Shown one piece after another: positions 25,681 to 37,760 of a stretch of DNA of 64,000 nt; position 1 is the stretch's first letter; each line of letters opens with the position of its first letter. Both the position numbers and the translations under genes were made by a program. The DNA is from Lepidurus packardi (lineage: Eukaryota; Arthropoda; Branchiopoda; Notostraca; Triopsidae). The stretch is taken from assembly GCA_023053545.1 (NCBI GenBank), contig JAKZAN010000039.1, positions 325,001 to 389,000 of the forward strand, in the 5' to 3' direction. The notes beneath the pieces are model-generated. The model did no database searches. It was given only the letters and a program-made list of their open reading frames with translations, and was not told the origin of the DNA.

Positions 25681-27006
25681 TTCCTTACGGACTGAATGAA
25701 TTCCTTACGGACTGAATTAATTTCATACGGACTGAATTAATTCATTACGGACTTAATTAATCCATTACGGACTGAATTAATTCATTACGGACTGAAATAA
25801 TTCCTTACGTACTGAACTTATTCCTTACGGACTGAATTAATTCCTTACGGACTGAATTAATTCCTTACGGACTGAATTAATTCCTTACGGACAGAATTAA
25901 TTCCTTAATTAATTCCTTACGGACTGAATTAATTTCATACGGACTGAATTAATTCATTACGGACTGAATTAATTCCTTACGGACTGAATTAATACCTTAC
26001 GGACTGAATTAAATCCTTACGGACTGAATTAATTCCTTACGGACTGAATTAATTAATTACGGACTGAATTAATTCCTTAATTAATTCCTTACGGACTGAA
26101 TTAAATAATTACGGACTGAATTAATTCCTTACGGACTTAATTAATCCATTACGGACTGAATTAATTCTTTAGGATTGATTGAATTCCTTTCTTACTGAAT
26201 TAATTCCTTACGGACTGAAATATTTCCTTACGGACTGAATTAATTCCTTACGGACTGAATTAATTCCTTACGGACTGAATTAATTCCTTACGGACTGAAT
26301 TAATTCCTTACGAACTTAATTAATTCCTTACGGACTGAATTAATTCCTTACGGACTTAATTAATTCCTTACGGACTTAATTAATTCCTTTCTTACTGAAT
26401 TAATTCCTTACGGACTGAATGAATTCCTTACGGACTGAATTAATTTCATTCGGACTGAATTAATTCATTACGGACTTAATTAATCCATTACGGACTGAAT
26501 TAATTCATTACGGACTGAAATAATTCCTTACGTACTGAACTTATTCCTTACGGACTGAATTAATTCCTTACGGACTGAATTAATTCCTTACGGACTGAAT
26601 TAATTCCTTACGGACAGAATTAATTCCTTAATTAATTCCTTACGGACTGAATTAATTTCATACGGACTGAATTAATTCATTACGGACTGAATTAATTCCT
26701 TACGGACTGAATTAATACCTTACGGACTGAATTAAATCCTTACGGACTGAATTAATTCCTTACGGACTGAATTAATTAATTACGGACTGAATTAATTCCT
26801 TAATTAATTCCTTACGGACTGAATTAAATCCTTACGGACTGAATTAATTCCTTACGGACTTAATTAATCCATTACGGACTGAATTAATTCTTTAGGATTG
26901 ATTGAATTCCTTTCTTACTGAATTAATTCCTTACGGACTGAAATATTTCCTTACGGACTGAATTAATTCCTTACGGACTGAATTAATTCCTTACGGACTG
27001 AATTAA
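25681..27006 (+). repeat. 1,326-bp HOR, copy 1
   Basis: Repeats at exactly +1,326: ACAGAATT at 25,891/27,217, GTACTGAAC at 25,809/27,135, markers 26,167/27,493 and 26,890/28,216, and the private TTCATTCGG at 26,445/27,771. It is composed of two related subunits of 723 and 603 bp, measured marker to marker (26,167-26,890, 26,890-27,493, 27,493-28,216). Both equal 20n + 23, that is two 12-bp remnants minus one, and differ from each other by exactly six monomers. The six extra monomers are the TTGCGAACTT/CTTAATT string near 26,300-26,400. Confidence 0.93.
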
Positions 27007-28332
27007 TTCCTTACGGACTGAATGAATTCCTTACGGACTGAATTAATTTCATACGGACTGAATTAATTCATTACGGACTTAATTAATCCATTACGGACTG
27101 AATTAATTCATTACGGACTGAAATAATTCCTTACGTACTGAACTTATTCCTTACGGACTGAATTAATTCCTTACGGACTGAATTAATTCCTTACGGACTG
27201 AATTAATTCCTTACGGACAGAATTAATTCCTTAATTAATTCCTTACGGACTGAATTAATTTCATACGGACTGAATTAATTCATTACGGACTGAATTAATT
27301 CCTTACGGACTGAATTAATACCTTACGGACTGAATTAAATCCTTACGGACTGAATTAATTCCTTACGGACTGAATTAATTAATTACGGACTGAATTAATT
27401 CCTTAATTAATTCCTTACGGACTGAATTAAATAATTACGGACTGAATTAATTCCTTACGGACTTAATTAATCCATTACGGACTGAATTAATTCTTTAGGA
27501 TTGATTGAATTCCTTTCTTACTGAATTAATTCCTTACGGACTGAAATATTTCCTTACGGACTGAATTAATTCCTTACGGACTGAATTAATTCCTTACGGA
27601 CTGAATTAATTCCTTACGGACTGAATTAATTCCTTACGAACTTAATTAATTCCTTACGGACTGAATTAATTCCTTACGGACTTAATTAATTCCTTACGGA
27701 CTTAATTAATTCCTTTCTTACTGAATTAATTCCTTACGGACTGAATGAATTCCTTACGGACTGAATTAATTTCATTCGGACTGAATTAATTCATTACGGA
27801 CTTAATTAATCCATTACGGACTGAATTAATTCATTACGGACTGAAATAATTCCTTACGTACTGAACTTATTCCTTACGGACTGAATTAATTCCTTACGGA
27901 CTGAATTAATTCCTTACGGACTGAATTAATTCCTTACGGACAGAATTAATTCCTTAATTAATTCCTTACGGACTGAATTAATTTCATACGGACTGAATTA
28001 ATTCATTACGGACTGAATTAATTCCTTACGGACTGAATTAATACCTTACGGACTGAATTAAATCCTTACGGACTGAATTAATTCCTTACGGACTGAATTA
28101 ATTAATTACGGACTGAATTAATTCCTTAATTAATTCCTTACGGACTGAATTAAATCCTTACGGACTGAATTAATTCCTTACGGACTTAATTAATCCATTA
28201 CGGACTGAATTAATTCTTTAGGATTGATTGAATTCCTTTCTTACTGAATTAATTCCTTACGGACTGAAATATTTCCTTACGGACTGAATTAATTCCTTAC
28301 GGACTGAATTAATTCCTTACGGACTGAATTAA
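27007..28332 (+). repeat. 1,326-bp HOR, copy 2
   Basis: Tandem duplicate of the preceding unit, equal in length, with the same 723/603 architecture. Small differences: both copies carry GAATTAAATAATTACGG in the first subunit (near 26,100 and 27,425) and GAATTAAATCC in the second (near 26,820 and 28,146). This confirms that subunits alternate and that the pair, not the subunit, was duplicated. The homology fades near 28,340 where CCTTGCGAACTT appears. Confidence 0.92.
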
Positions 28333-28369
28333 TTCCTTACGGACTGAATTAATTCCTTGCGAACTTAAT

Positions 28370-28450
28370 TAATTCTTTACGGACTGTACGTACTGAACTT
28401 ATTCCTTACGGACTGAATTAATTCCTTACGGACTGAATTCCTTACGGACA
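28370..28450 (+). repeat. Deletion-bearing junction
   Basis: Two truncated monomers occur close together. Near 28,381 the string reads GGACTGTACGTACTGAAC, as if 11 bp (AATTAATTCCT) had been lost between two TAC-containing monomers. At 28,435 GAATTCC replaces GAATTAATTCC, a 4-bp loss between AATT direct repeats. The second deletion recurs at 31,817 (+3,382), together with the downstream variant GATATAATTC (28,503/31,885). The first does not, so the two arose at different times. The site marks the right edge of the 1,326-bp HOR. Confidence 0.8.
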
Positions 28451-31400
28451 GAATTAATTCCTTAATTAATTCCTTACGGACTGAATTAATTTCATACGGA
28501 CTGATATAATTCATTACGGACTGAATTAATTCCTTACGGACTGAATTAATACCTTACGGACTGAATTAAATCCTTACGGACTAAATTAATTCCTTACAGA
28601 CTGAATTAATTCCTTACGGACTGAATTAATTCCTTAATTAATTCCTTACGGACTGAATTAATTCCTTACGGACTTAATTAATCCGTTACGGACTGAATTA
28701 ATTCATTACGGACTGAATTAATTCCTTACGGACTGAATTAATTCTTTAGGATTGATTGAATTCCTTTCTTACTGAATTAATTCCTTACGGACTGAAATAT
28801 TTCCTTACGGACTGAATTAATTCCTTACGGACTGAATTAATTCCTTACGGACTGAATTAATTCCTTACGGACTGAATTAATACCTTACGGACTGAATTAA
28901 ATCCTTAAGGACTGTATTAATTCCTTACGGACTGAATTAATTCCTTACGGACTGAATTAATTCCTTAATTAATTTCTTACGGACTGAATTAATTTCATAC
29001 GGACTGAATTAATTCCTTACGTACTGATCTTATTCCTTACGGACTGAATTAATTCCTTACGGACTGAATTAATTCCTTACGGACTGAATTAATTCCTTAC
29101 GGACTGAATTAATACCTTATGGACTGAATTAATACCTTACGGACTGAATTAATTCCTTACGGACTGAATTAATTCCTTACGGACTGAATTAATTCCTTAC
29201 GGACTGAATTAATTCCTTACGGTCTGAATTAATTCCGTACGGATTTTATTAATTCCTTACGGACTGAATTAATTCATTACGGACTTAATTAATCCATTAC
29301 GGACTGAATTATTTCCTTACGTACTGAAGTTATTCCTTACGGACTGAATTAATTCATTACGGACTTAATTAAATCCTTACAGACTAAATTAATTCCTTAT
29401 GGACTTAATTAATTCCGTAAGGAATGAATGAATTAATTACGGACTGAAATAATTCCTTACGGACTGAATTTATTCCTTACGGACTGAATTAATTCCTTAC
29501 GGACTGAATTAATTCCTTACGGACTTAATTAATTCCTTACGGACTGAATTAATTCCTTACGGACTGAATTAATTCCTTACGGACTGAATTACTTCCTTAC
29601 GGACTTAATTAATTCCTTACGGAGTTAATTAATTCCTTTCTTACTGAATTAATTCCTTACGGACTGAATGAATTCCTTACGGACTGAATTAATTTCATAC
29701 GGACTGAATTAATTCATTACGGACTTAATTAATCCATTACGGACTGAATTAATTCATTACGGAATGAATTAATTCCTTACGGACTGAATTAATTTCATAC
29801 GGACTGAATTAATTCATTACGGACATAATTAATCCATTACGGACTGAATTAATTCATTACGGACTGAATTAGCTCCTTACGGTCTGAATTAATTCCGTAC
29901 GGATTTTATTAATTCCTTACGGACTGAATTAATTCATTACGGACTTAATTAATCCATTACGGACTGAATTAATTCTTTACGGACTGAATTAATTCCTTAC
30001 GGACTGAATTAATACCTTACGGACTGAATTAAATCCTTAAGGACTGAATTAATTCCTTACGGACTGAATTAATTCCTTACGGACTGAATTAATTCCTTAA
30101 TTAATTCCTTACGGACTGAATTAATTTCATACGGACTGAATTAATTCCTTACGTACTGAACTTATTCCTTACGGACTGAATTAATTCCTTACGGACTGAA
30201 TTAATTCCTTAATTAATTCCTTACGGACTGAATTAATTTCATACGGACTGAATTAATTCCTTACGTACTGAACTTATTCCTTACGGACTGAATTAATTCC
30301 TTACGGACTGAAATAATACCTTACGGACTGAATTAATTCCTTACGGACTGAATTAATACCTTATGGACTGAATTAATACCTTACGGACTGAATTAATTCC
30401 TTACGGACTGAATTAATTCCTTACGGACTGAATTAATTCCTTACGGACTGAATTAATTCCTTACTGACTGAATTAATTCCTTACGGACTGAATTAATTCC
30501 TTACTGACTGAATTAATTCATTACGGAATGAATTAATTCCTTACGGACTGAATTAATTTCATACGGACTGAATTAATTCATTACGGACTTAATTAATCCA
30601 TTACGGACTGAATTAATTCATTACGGACTGAATTAGCTCCTTACGGACTGAATTAATTCCTTACGGACTGAATTAATTCCTTACGGACTGAATTAATACC
30701 TTACGGACTGAATTAAATCCTTAAGGACTGTATTAATTCCTTACGGACTGAATTAATTCCTTACGGACTGAATTAATTCCTTAATTAATTTCTTACGGAC
30801 TGAATTAATTTCATACGGACTGAATTAATTCCTTACGTACTGAACTTATTCCTTACGGACTGAATTAATTCCTTACGGACTGAATTAATTCCTTACGGAC
30901 TGAATTAATTCCTTACGGACAGAATTAATTCCTTAATTAATTCCTTACGGACTGAATTAATTTCATACGGACTGAATTAATTCATTACGGACTGAATTAA
31001 TTCCTTACGGACTGAATTAATACCTTACGGACTGAAATAATTCCTTACGTACTGAACTTATTCCTAACGGACTGAATTAATTCCTTACGGACTGAATTAA
31101 TTCCTTACGGACTGAATTAATTCCTTACGGACAGAATTAATTCCTTAATTAATTCCTTACGGACTGAATTAATTTCATACGGACTGAATTAATTCATTAC
31201 GGACTGAATTAATTCCTTACGGACTGAATTAATTAATTACGGACTGAATTAATTCCTTAATTAATTCCTTACGGACTGAATTAAATCCTTACGGACTGAA
31301 TTAATTCCTTACGGACTTAATTAATCCATTACGGACTGAATTAATTCTTTAGGATTGATTGAATTCCTTTCTTACTGAATTAATTCCTTACGGACTGAAA

Positions 31401-32690
31401 TATTTCCTTACGGACTGAATTAATTCCTTACGGACTGAATTAATTCCTTACGGACTGAATTAATTCCTTACGGACTGAATTAATTCCTTGCGAACTTAAT
31501 TAATTCCTTACGGACTGAATTAATTCCTTACGGACTGAATTAAATCCTTACGGACTGAATTAATTCATTACGGACTTAATTAAATCCTTACAGACTGAAC
31601 TAATTCCTTATGGACTTAATTAATTCCGTAAGGAATGAATTAATTAATTACGGACTGAAATAATTCCTTACGGACTGAATTAATTCCTTACGGACTGAAT
31701 TAATTTCATACGGACTGAATTAATTCATTACGGACTTAATTAATCGATTTCGGACTGAATTAATTCCTTACGTACTGAACTTATTCCTTACGGACTGAAT
31801 TAATTCCTTACGGACTGAATTCCTTACGGACAGAATTAATTCCTTAATTAATTCCTTACGGACTGAATTAATTTCATACGGACTGATATAATTCATTACG
31901 GACTGAATTAATTCCTTACGGACTGAATTAATACCTTACGGACTGAATTAAATCCTTACGGACTAAATTAATTATTTACAGACTGAATTAATTCCTTACG
32001 GACTGAATTAATTCCTTAATTCATTCCTTACGGACTGAATTAAATCCTTACGGACTGAATTAATTCCTTACGGACTTAATTAATCCGTTACGGACTGAAT
32101 TAATTCCTTACGGACTGAATTAATTCCTTACGGACTGAATTAATTCTTTAGGATTGATTGAATTCCTTTCTTACTGAATTAATTCCTTACGGACTGAAAT
32201 ATTTCCTTACGGACTGAATTAATTCCTTACGGACTGAATTAATTCCTTACGGACTGAATTAATTCCTTACGGACTGAATTAAATCCTTACGGACTGAATT
32301 AATTCATTACGGACTTAATTAAATCCTTACAGACTGAATTAATTCCTTATGGACTTAATTAATTCCGTAAGGAATGAATTAATTAATTACGGACTGAAAT
32401 AATTCCTTACGGACTGAATTAATTCCTTACGGGCTGAATTAATTTCATACGGACTGAATTAATTCATTACGGACTTAATTAATCGATTACTAACTGAATT
32501 AATTCTTTACGTACTGAACTTATTCCTTACGGACTGAACTAATTCCTTACGGACTGAATTAATTCCTTACGGACTGAATTAATTCCTTACGGACTGAATT
32601 AATACCTTACGGACTGAATTAAATCCTTAAGGACTGTATTAGTTCCTTACGGACTGAATTAATTCCTTACGGACTGAATTAATTCCTTAA
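28451..32690 (+). repeat. Mosaic of 723/603- and ~650-bp type subunits
   Basis: Contains a piece at 28.43-28.9 kb repeated at 31.81-32.3 kb (+3,382), a stretch at 31,140-31,500 that resembles the 603-bp subunit (marker 31,347), and a stretch 29.1-30.0 kb that recurs near 33.47-34.4 kb (GGAGTTAATTAATTCC at 29,621 and 33,975, +4,354). CGTAAGGAATG variants lie near 29,416, 31,627 and 32,367. There is no marker pair between 28,744 and 31,347. No non-satellite sequence is seen. Confidence 0.75.
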
Positions 32691-34640
32691 TTAATTTCTT
32701 ACGGACTGAATTAATTTCATACGGACTGAATTAATTCCTTACGTACTGAACTTATTCCTTACGGACTGAATTAATTCCTTACGGACTGAATTAATTCCTT
32801 ACGGACTGAAATAATTCCTTACGGACTGAATTAATTCCTTACGGACTGAATTAATACCTTATGGACTGAATTAATACCTTACGGACTGAATTAATTCCTT
32901 ACGGACTGAATTAATTCCTTACGGACTGAATTAATTCCTTACGGACTGAATTAATTCCTTACTGACTGAATTAATTCCTTACGGACTGAATTAATTCCTT
33001 ACTGACTGAATTAATTCATTACGGAATGAATTAATTCCTTACGGACTGAATTAATTTCATACGGACTGAATTAATTCATTACGGACTTAATTAATCCATT
33101 ACGGACTGAATTAATTCATTACGGTCTGAATTAATTCCGTACGGGTTTTATTAATTCCTTACGGACTGAACTAATTCCTTACGGACTGAATTAATTCCTT
33201 ACGGACTGAATTAATTCCTTACGGACTGAATTAATACCTTACGGACTGAATTAAATCCTTAAGGACTGTATTAATTCCTTACGGACTGAATTAATTCCTT
33301 ACGGACTGAATTAATTCCTTAATTAATTTCTTACGGACTGAATTAATTTCATACGGACTGAATTAATTCCTTACGTACTGAACTTATTCCTTACGGACTG
33401 AATTAATTCCTTACGGACTGAATTAATTCCTTACGGACTGAATTAATTCCTTACGGACTGAATTAATACCTTATGGACTGAATTAATACCTTACGGACTG
33501 AATTAATTCCTTACGGACTGAATTAATTCCTTACGGACTGAATTAATTCCTTACGGACTGAATTAATTCCTTACGTTCTGAATTAATTCCGTACGGATTT
33601 TATTAATTCCTTACGGACTGAATTAATTCATTACGGACTTAATTAATCCATTACGGACTGAATTATTTCCTTACGTACTGAAGTTATTCCTTACGGACTG
33701 AATTAATTCATTACGGACTTAATTAAATCCTTACAGACTAAATTAATTCCTTATGGACTTAATTAATTCCGTATGGAATGAATGAATTAATTACGGACTG
33801 AAATAATTCCTTACGGACTGAATTTATTCCTTACGGACTGAATTAATTCCTTACGGACTGAATTAATTCCTTACGGACTGAATTAATTCCTTACGGACTG
33901 AATTAATTCCTTACGGACGGAATTAATTCCTTACGGACTGAATTAATTCCTTACGGACTTAATTAATTCCTTACGGAGTTAATTAATTCCTTTCTTACTG
34001 AATTAATTCCTTACGGACTGAATGAATTCCTTACGGACTGAATTAATTTCATACGGACTGAATTAATTCATTACGGACTTAATTAATCCATTACGGACTG
34101 AATTAATTCATTACGGAATGAATTAATTCCTTACGGACTGAATTAATTTCATACGGACTGAATTAATTCATTACGGACTTAATTAATCCATTACGGACTG
34201 AATTAATTCATTACGGACTGAATTAGCTCCTTACGGTCTGAATTAATTCCGTACGGATTTTATTAATTCCTTACGGACTGAATTAATTCATTACGGACTT
34301 AATTAATCCATTACGGACTGAATTAATTCCTTACGGACTGAATTAATTCCTTACGGACTGAATTAATACCTTACGGACTGAATTAAATCCTTAAGGACTG
34401 AATTAATTCCTTACGGACTGAATTAATTCCTTACGGACTGAATTAATTCCTTAATTAATTCCTTACGGACTGAATTAATTTCATACGGACTGAATTAATT
34501 CCTTACGTACTGAACTTATTCCTTACGGACTGAATTAATTCTTTACGGACTGAAATAATTCCTTACGGACTGAATTAATTCCTTACGGACTGAATTAATT
34601 CCTTACGGACTGAATTAATTCCTTACGGACTGAATTAATT
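32691..34640 (+). repeat. ~1.95-kb HOR, copy 1
   Basis: Repeats to the right with offsets 1,956 (GTACTGAAC 32,743/34,699), 1,936 (ACCTTATGG 32,856/34,792; the private ACGGGTTTTATT near 33,141/35,077), 1,976 (private ACGTTCTG 33,573/35,549; CGTATGGAATG 33,770/35,746) and 2,056 (GGAGTT 33,975/36,031; GAATTAGCTCC near 34,220/36,276). Each change is a whole number of monomers (-1, +2, +4). Unlike neighbours it has no CTTTAGGATTG marker at all. Confidence 0.88.
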
Positions 34641-36700
34641 CCTTAATTAATTCCTTACGGACTGAATTAATTTCATACGGACTGAATTAATTCCTTACGT
34701 ACTGAACTTATTCCTTACGGACTGAATTAATTCCTTACGGACTGAAATAATTCCTTACGGACTGAATTAATTCCTTACGGACTGAATTAATACCTTATGG
34801 ACTGAATTAATACCTTACGGACTGAATTAATTCCTTACGGACTGAATTAATTCCTTACGGACTGAATTAATTCCTTACGGACTGAATTAATTCCTTACTG
34901 ACTGAATTAATTCCTAACGGACTGAATTAATTCCTTACTGACTGAATTAATTCATTACGGAATGAATTAATTCCTTACGGACTGAATTAATTTCATACGG
35001 ACTGAATTAATTCATTACGGACTTAATTAATCCATTACGGACTGAATTAATTCATTACGGTCTGAATTAATTCCGTACGGGTTTTATTAATTCCTTACGG
35101 ACTGAACTAATTCCTTACGGACTGAATTAATTCCTTACGGACTGAATTAATTCCTTACGGACTGAATTAATACCTTACGGACTGAATTAAATCCTTAAGG
35201 ACTGTATTAATTCCTTACGGACTGAATTAATTCCTTACGGACTGAATTAATTCCTTAATTAATTTCTTACGGACTGAATTAATTTCATACGGACTGAATT
35301 AATTCCTTACGTACTGAACTTATTCCTTACGGACTGAATTAATTCCTTACGGACTGAATTAATTCCTTACGGACTGAATTAATTCCTTACGGACTGAATT
35401 AATACCTTATGGACTGAATTAATACCTTACGGACTGAATTAATTCCTTACGGACTGAATTAATTCCTTACGGACTGAATTAATTCCTTACGGACTGAATT
35501 AATTCCTTACGGACTGAATTAATTCCTTACGGACTGAATTAATTCCTTACGTTCTGAATTAATTCCGTACGGATTTTATTAATTCCTTACGGACTGAATT
35601 AATTCATTACGGACTTAATTAATCCATTACGGACTGAATTATTTCCTTACGTACTGAAGTTATTCCTTACGGACTGAATTAATTCATTACGGACTTAATT
35701 AAATCCTTACAGACTAAATTAATTAATTATGGACTTAATTAATTCCGTATGGAATGAATGAATTAATTACGGACTGAAATAATTCCTTACGGACTGAATT
35801 TATTCCTTACGGACTGAATTAATTCCTTACGGACTGAATTAATTCCTTACGGACTGAATTAATTCCTTACGGACTGAATTAATTCCTTACGGACTGAATT
35901 AATTCCTTACGGACTGAATTAATTCCTTACGGACTGAATTAATTCCTTACGGACTGAATTAATTCCTTACGGACTGAATTAATTCCTTACGGACTGAATT
36001 AATTCCTTACGGACTGAATTAATTCCTTACGGAGTTAATTAATTCCTTTCTTACTGAATTAATTCCTTACGGACTGAATGAATTCCTTACGGACTGAATT
36101 AATTTCATACGGACTGAATTAATTCATTACGGACTTAATTAATCCATTACGGACTGAATTAATTCATTACGGAATGAATTAATTCCTTACGGACTGAATT
36201 AATTTCATACGGACTGAATTAATTCATTACGGACTTAATTAATCCATTACGGACTGAATTAATTCATTACGGACTGAATTAGCTCCTTACGGTCTGAATT
36301 AATTCCGTACGGATTTTATTAATTCTTTACGGACTGAATTAATTCATTACGGACTTAATTAATCCATTACGGACTGAATTAATTCCTTACGGACTGAATT
36401 ATTTCCTTACGGACTGAATTAATACCTTACGGACTGAATTAAATCCTTAAGGACTGAATTAATTCCTTACGGACTGAATTAATTCCTTACGGACTGAATT
36501 AATTCCTTAATTAATTCCTTACGGACTGAATTAATTTCATACGGACTGAATTAATTCCTTACGTACTGAACTTATTCCTTACGGACTGAATTAATTCCTT
36601 ACGGACTGAAATAATTCCTTACGTACTGAATTAATTCCTTACGGACTGAATTAATACCTTATGGACTGAATTAATACCTTACGGACTGAATTAATTCCTT
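34641..36700 (+). repeat. ~2.05-kb HOR, copy 2, expanded
   Basis: Second copy of the preceding unit, about 100 bp longer through monomer gain. The clearest gain is at 35,811-36,030, an uninterrupted run of eleven perfect consensus monomers. In copy 1 the same place (33,831-33,974) is four monomers shorter and holds variants (ACGGACGG, CTTAATT). One private change, AATTAATTATGG near 35,720, replaces CCTTATGG. The right end continues without a break into the 652-bp units. Confidence 0.87.
35811..36030 (+). repeat. Eleven perfect consensus monomers
   Basis: The longest exact run I found: eleven identical 20-bp units without a change, between GAATTTATTCC and GGAGTTAATT. Other near-perfect runs lie at about 22,580-22,730, 39,510-39,630, 41,985-42,140 and 62,270-62,460. 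The run is four monomers longer than in its sister copy at 33.8-33.97 kb. Confidence 0.85.
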
Positions 36701-37480
36701 ACGGACTGAATTAATTCCTTACGGACTGAATTAATTCCTTACGGACTGAATTAGTTCCTTAGTGACTGAATTAATTCCTTACGGACTGAATTAATTCCTT
36801 ACTGACTGAATTAATTCATTACGGAATGAATTAATTCCTTACGGACTGAATTAATTTCATACGGACTGAATTAATTCATTACGGACTTAATTAATCCATT
36901 ACGGACTGAATTAATTCATTACGGACTGAATTAGCTCCTTAAGGTTTGAATTAATTCCGTACGGATTTTATTAATTCTTTACGGACTGAATTAATTCATT
37001 ACGGACTTAATTAATCCATTACGGACTGAATTAATTCCTTACGGACTGAACTAATTCCTTACGGACTGAATTAATACCTTACGGACTGAATTAAATCCTT
37101 AAGGACTGAATTAATTCCTTACGGACTGAATTAATTCCTTACGGACTGAATTAATTCCTTAATTAATTCCTTACGGACTGAATTAATTTCATACGGACTG
37201 AATTAATTCCTTACGTACTGAACTTATTCCTTACGGACTAAATTAATTCCTTACGGACTGAAATAATTCCTTACGTACTGAATTAATTCCTTACGGACTG
37301 AATTAATACCTTATGGACTGAATTAATACCTTACGGACTGAATTAATTCCTTACGGACTGAATTAATTCCTTACGGACTGAATTAATTCCTTACGGACTG
37401 AATTAATTCCTTACTGACTGAATTAATTCCTTACGGACTGAATTAATTCCTTATGGACTGAATTAATACCTTACGGACTG
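36281..37480 (+). repeat. 652-bp unit, tandem pair
   Basis: GCTCCTTA recurs at +652 (36,282 and 36,934), as do CCTTAAGGACTG (36,445/37,097) and ACCTTATGG (36,656/37,308). 652 is 32 monomers plus one 12-bp remnant. The second copy has AAGGTTTGAATT near 36,941 where the first has ACGGTCTGAATT. It ends near 37,480 in a run with an extra ACCTTACGG. The same 652-bp unit reappears in the 55.8-58.2-kb region, so it is an old building block. Confidence 0.85.
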
Positions 37481-37760
37481 AATTAATTCCTTACGGACTG
37501 AATTAATTCCTTACGGACTGAATTAATTCCTTACGGACTGAATTAATTCCTTACTGACTGAATTAATTCCTTACGGACTGAATTAATTCCTTACGGACTG
37601 AATTAATTCCTTACGGTCTGAATTAATTCCTTACGGACTGAATGAATTCCTTACGGACTGAATTAATTCATTACGGACTTAATTAATCCATTACGGACTG
37701 AATTAATTCATTACGGACTTAATTAATTCCTTACGTACTGAACTTATTCCTTCCGGACTG

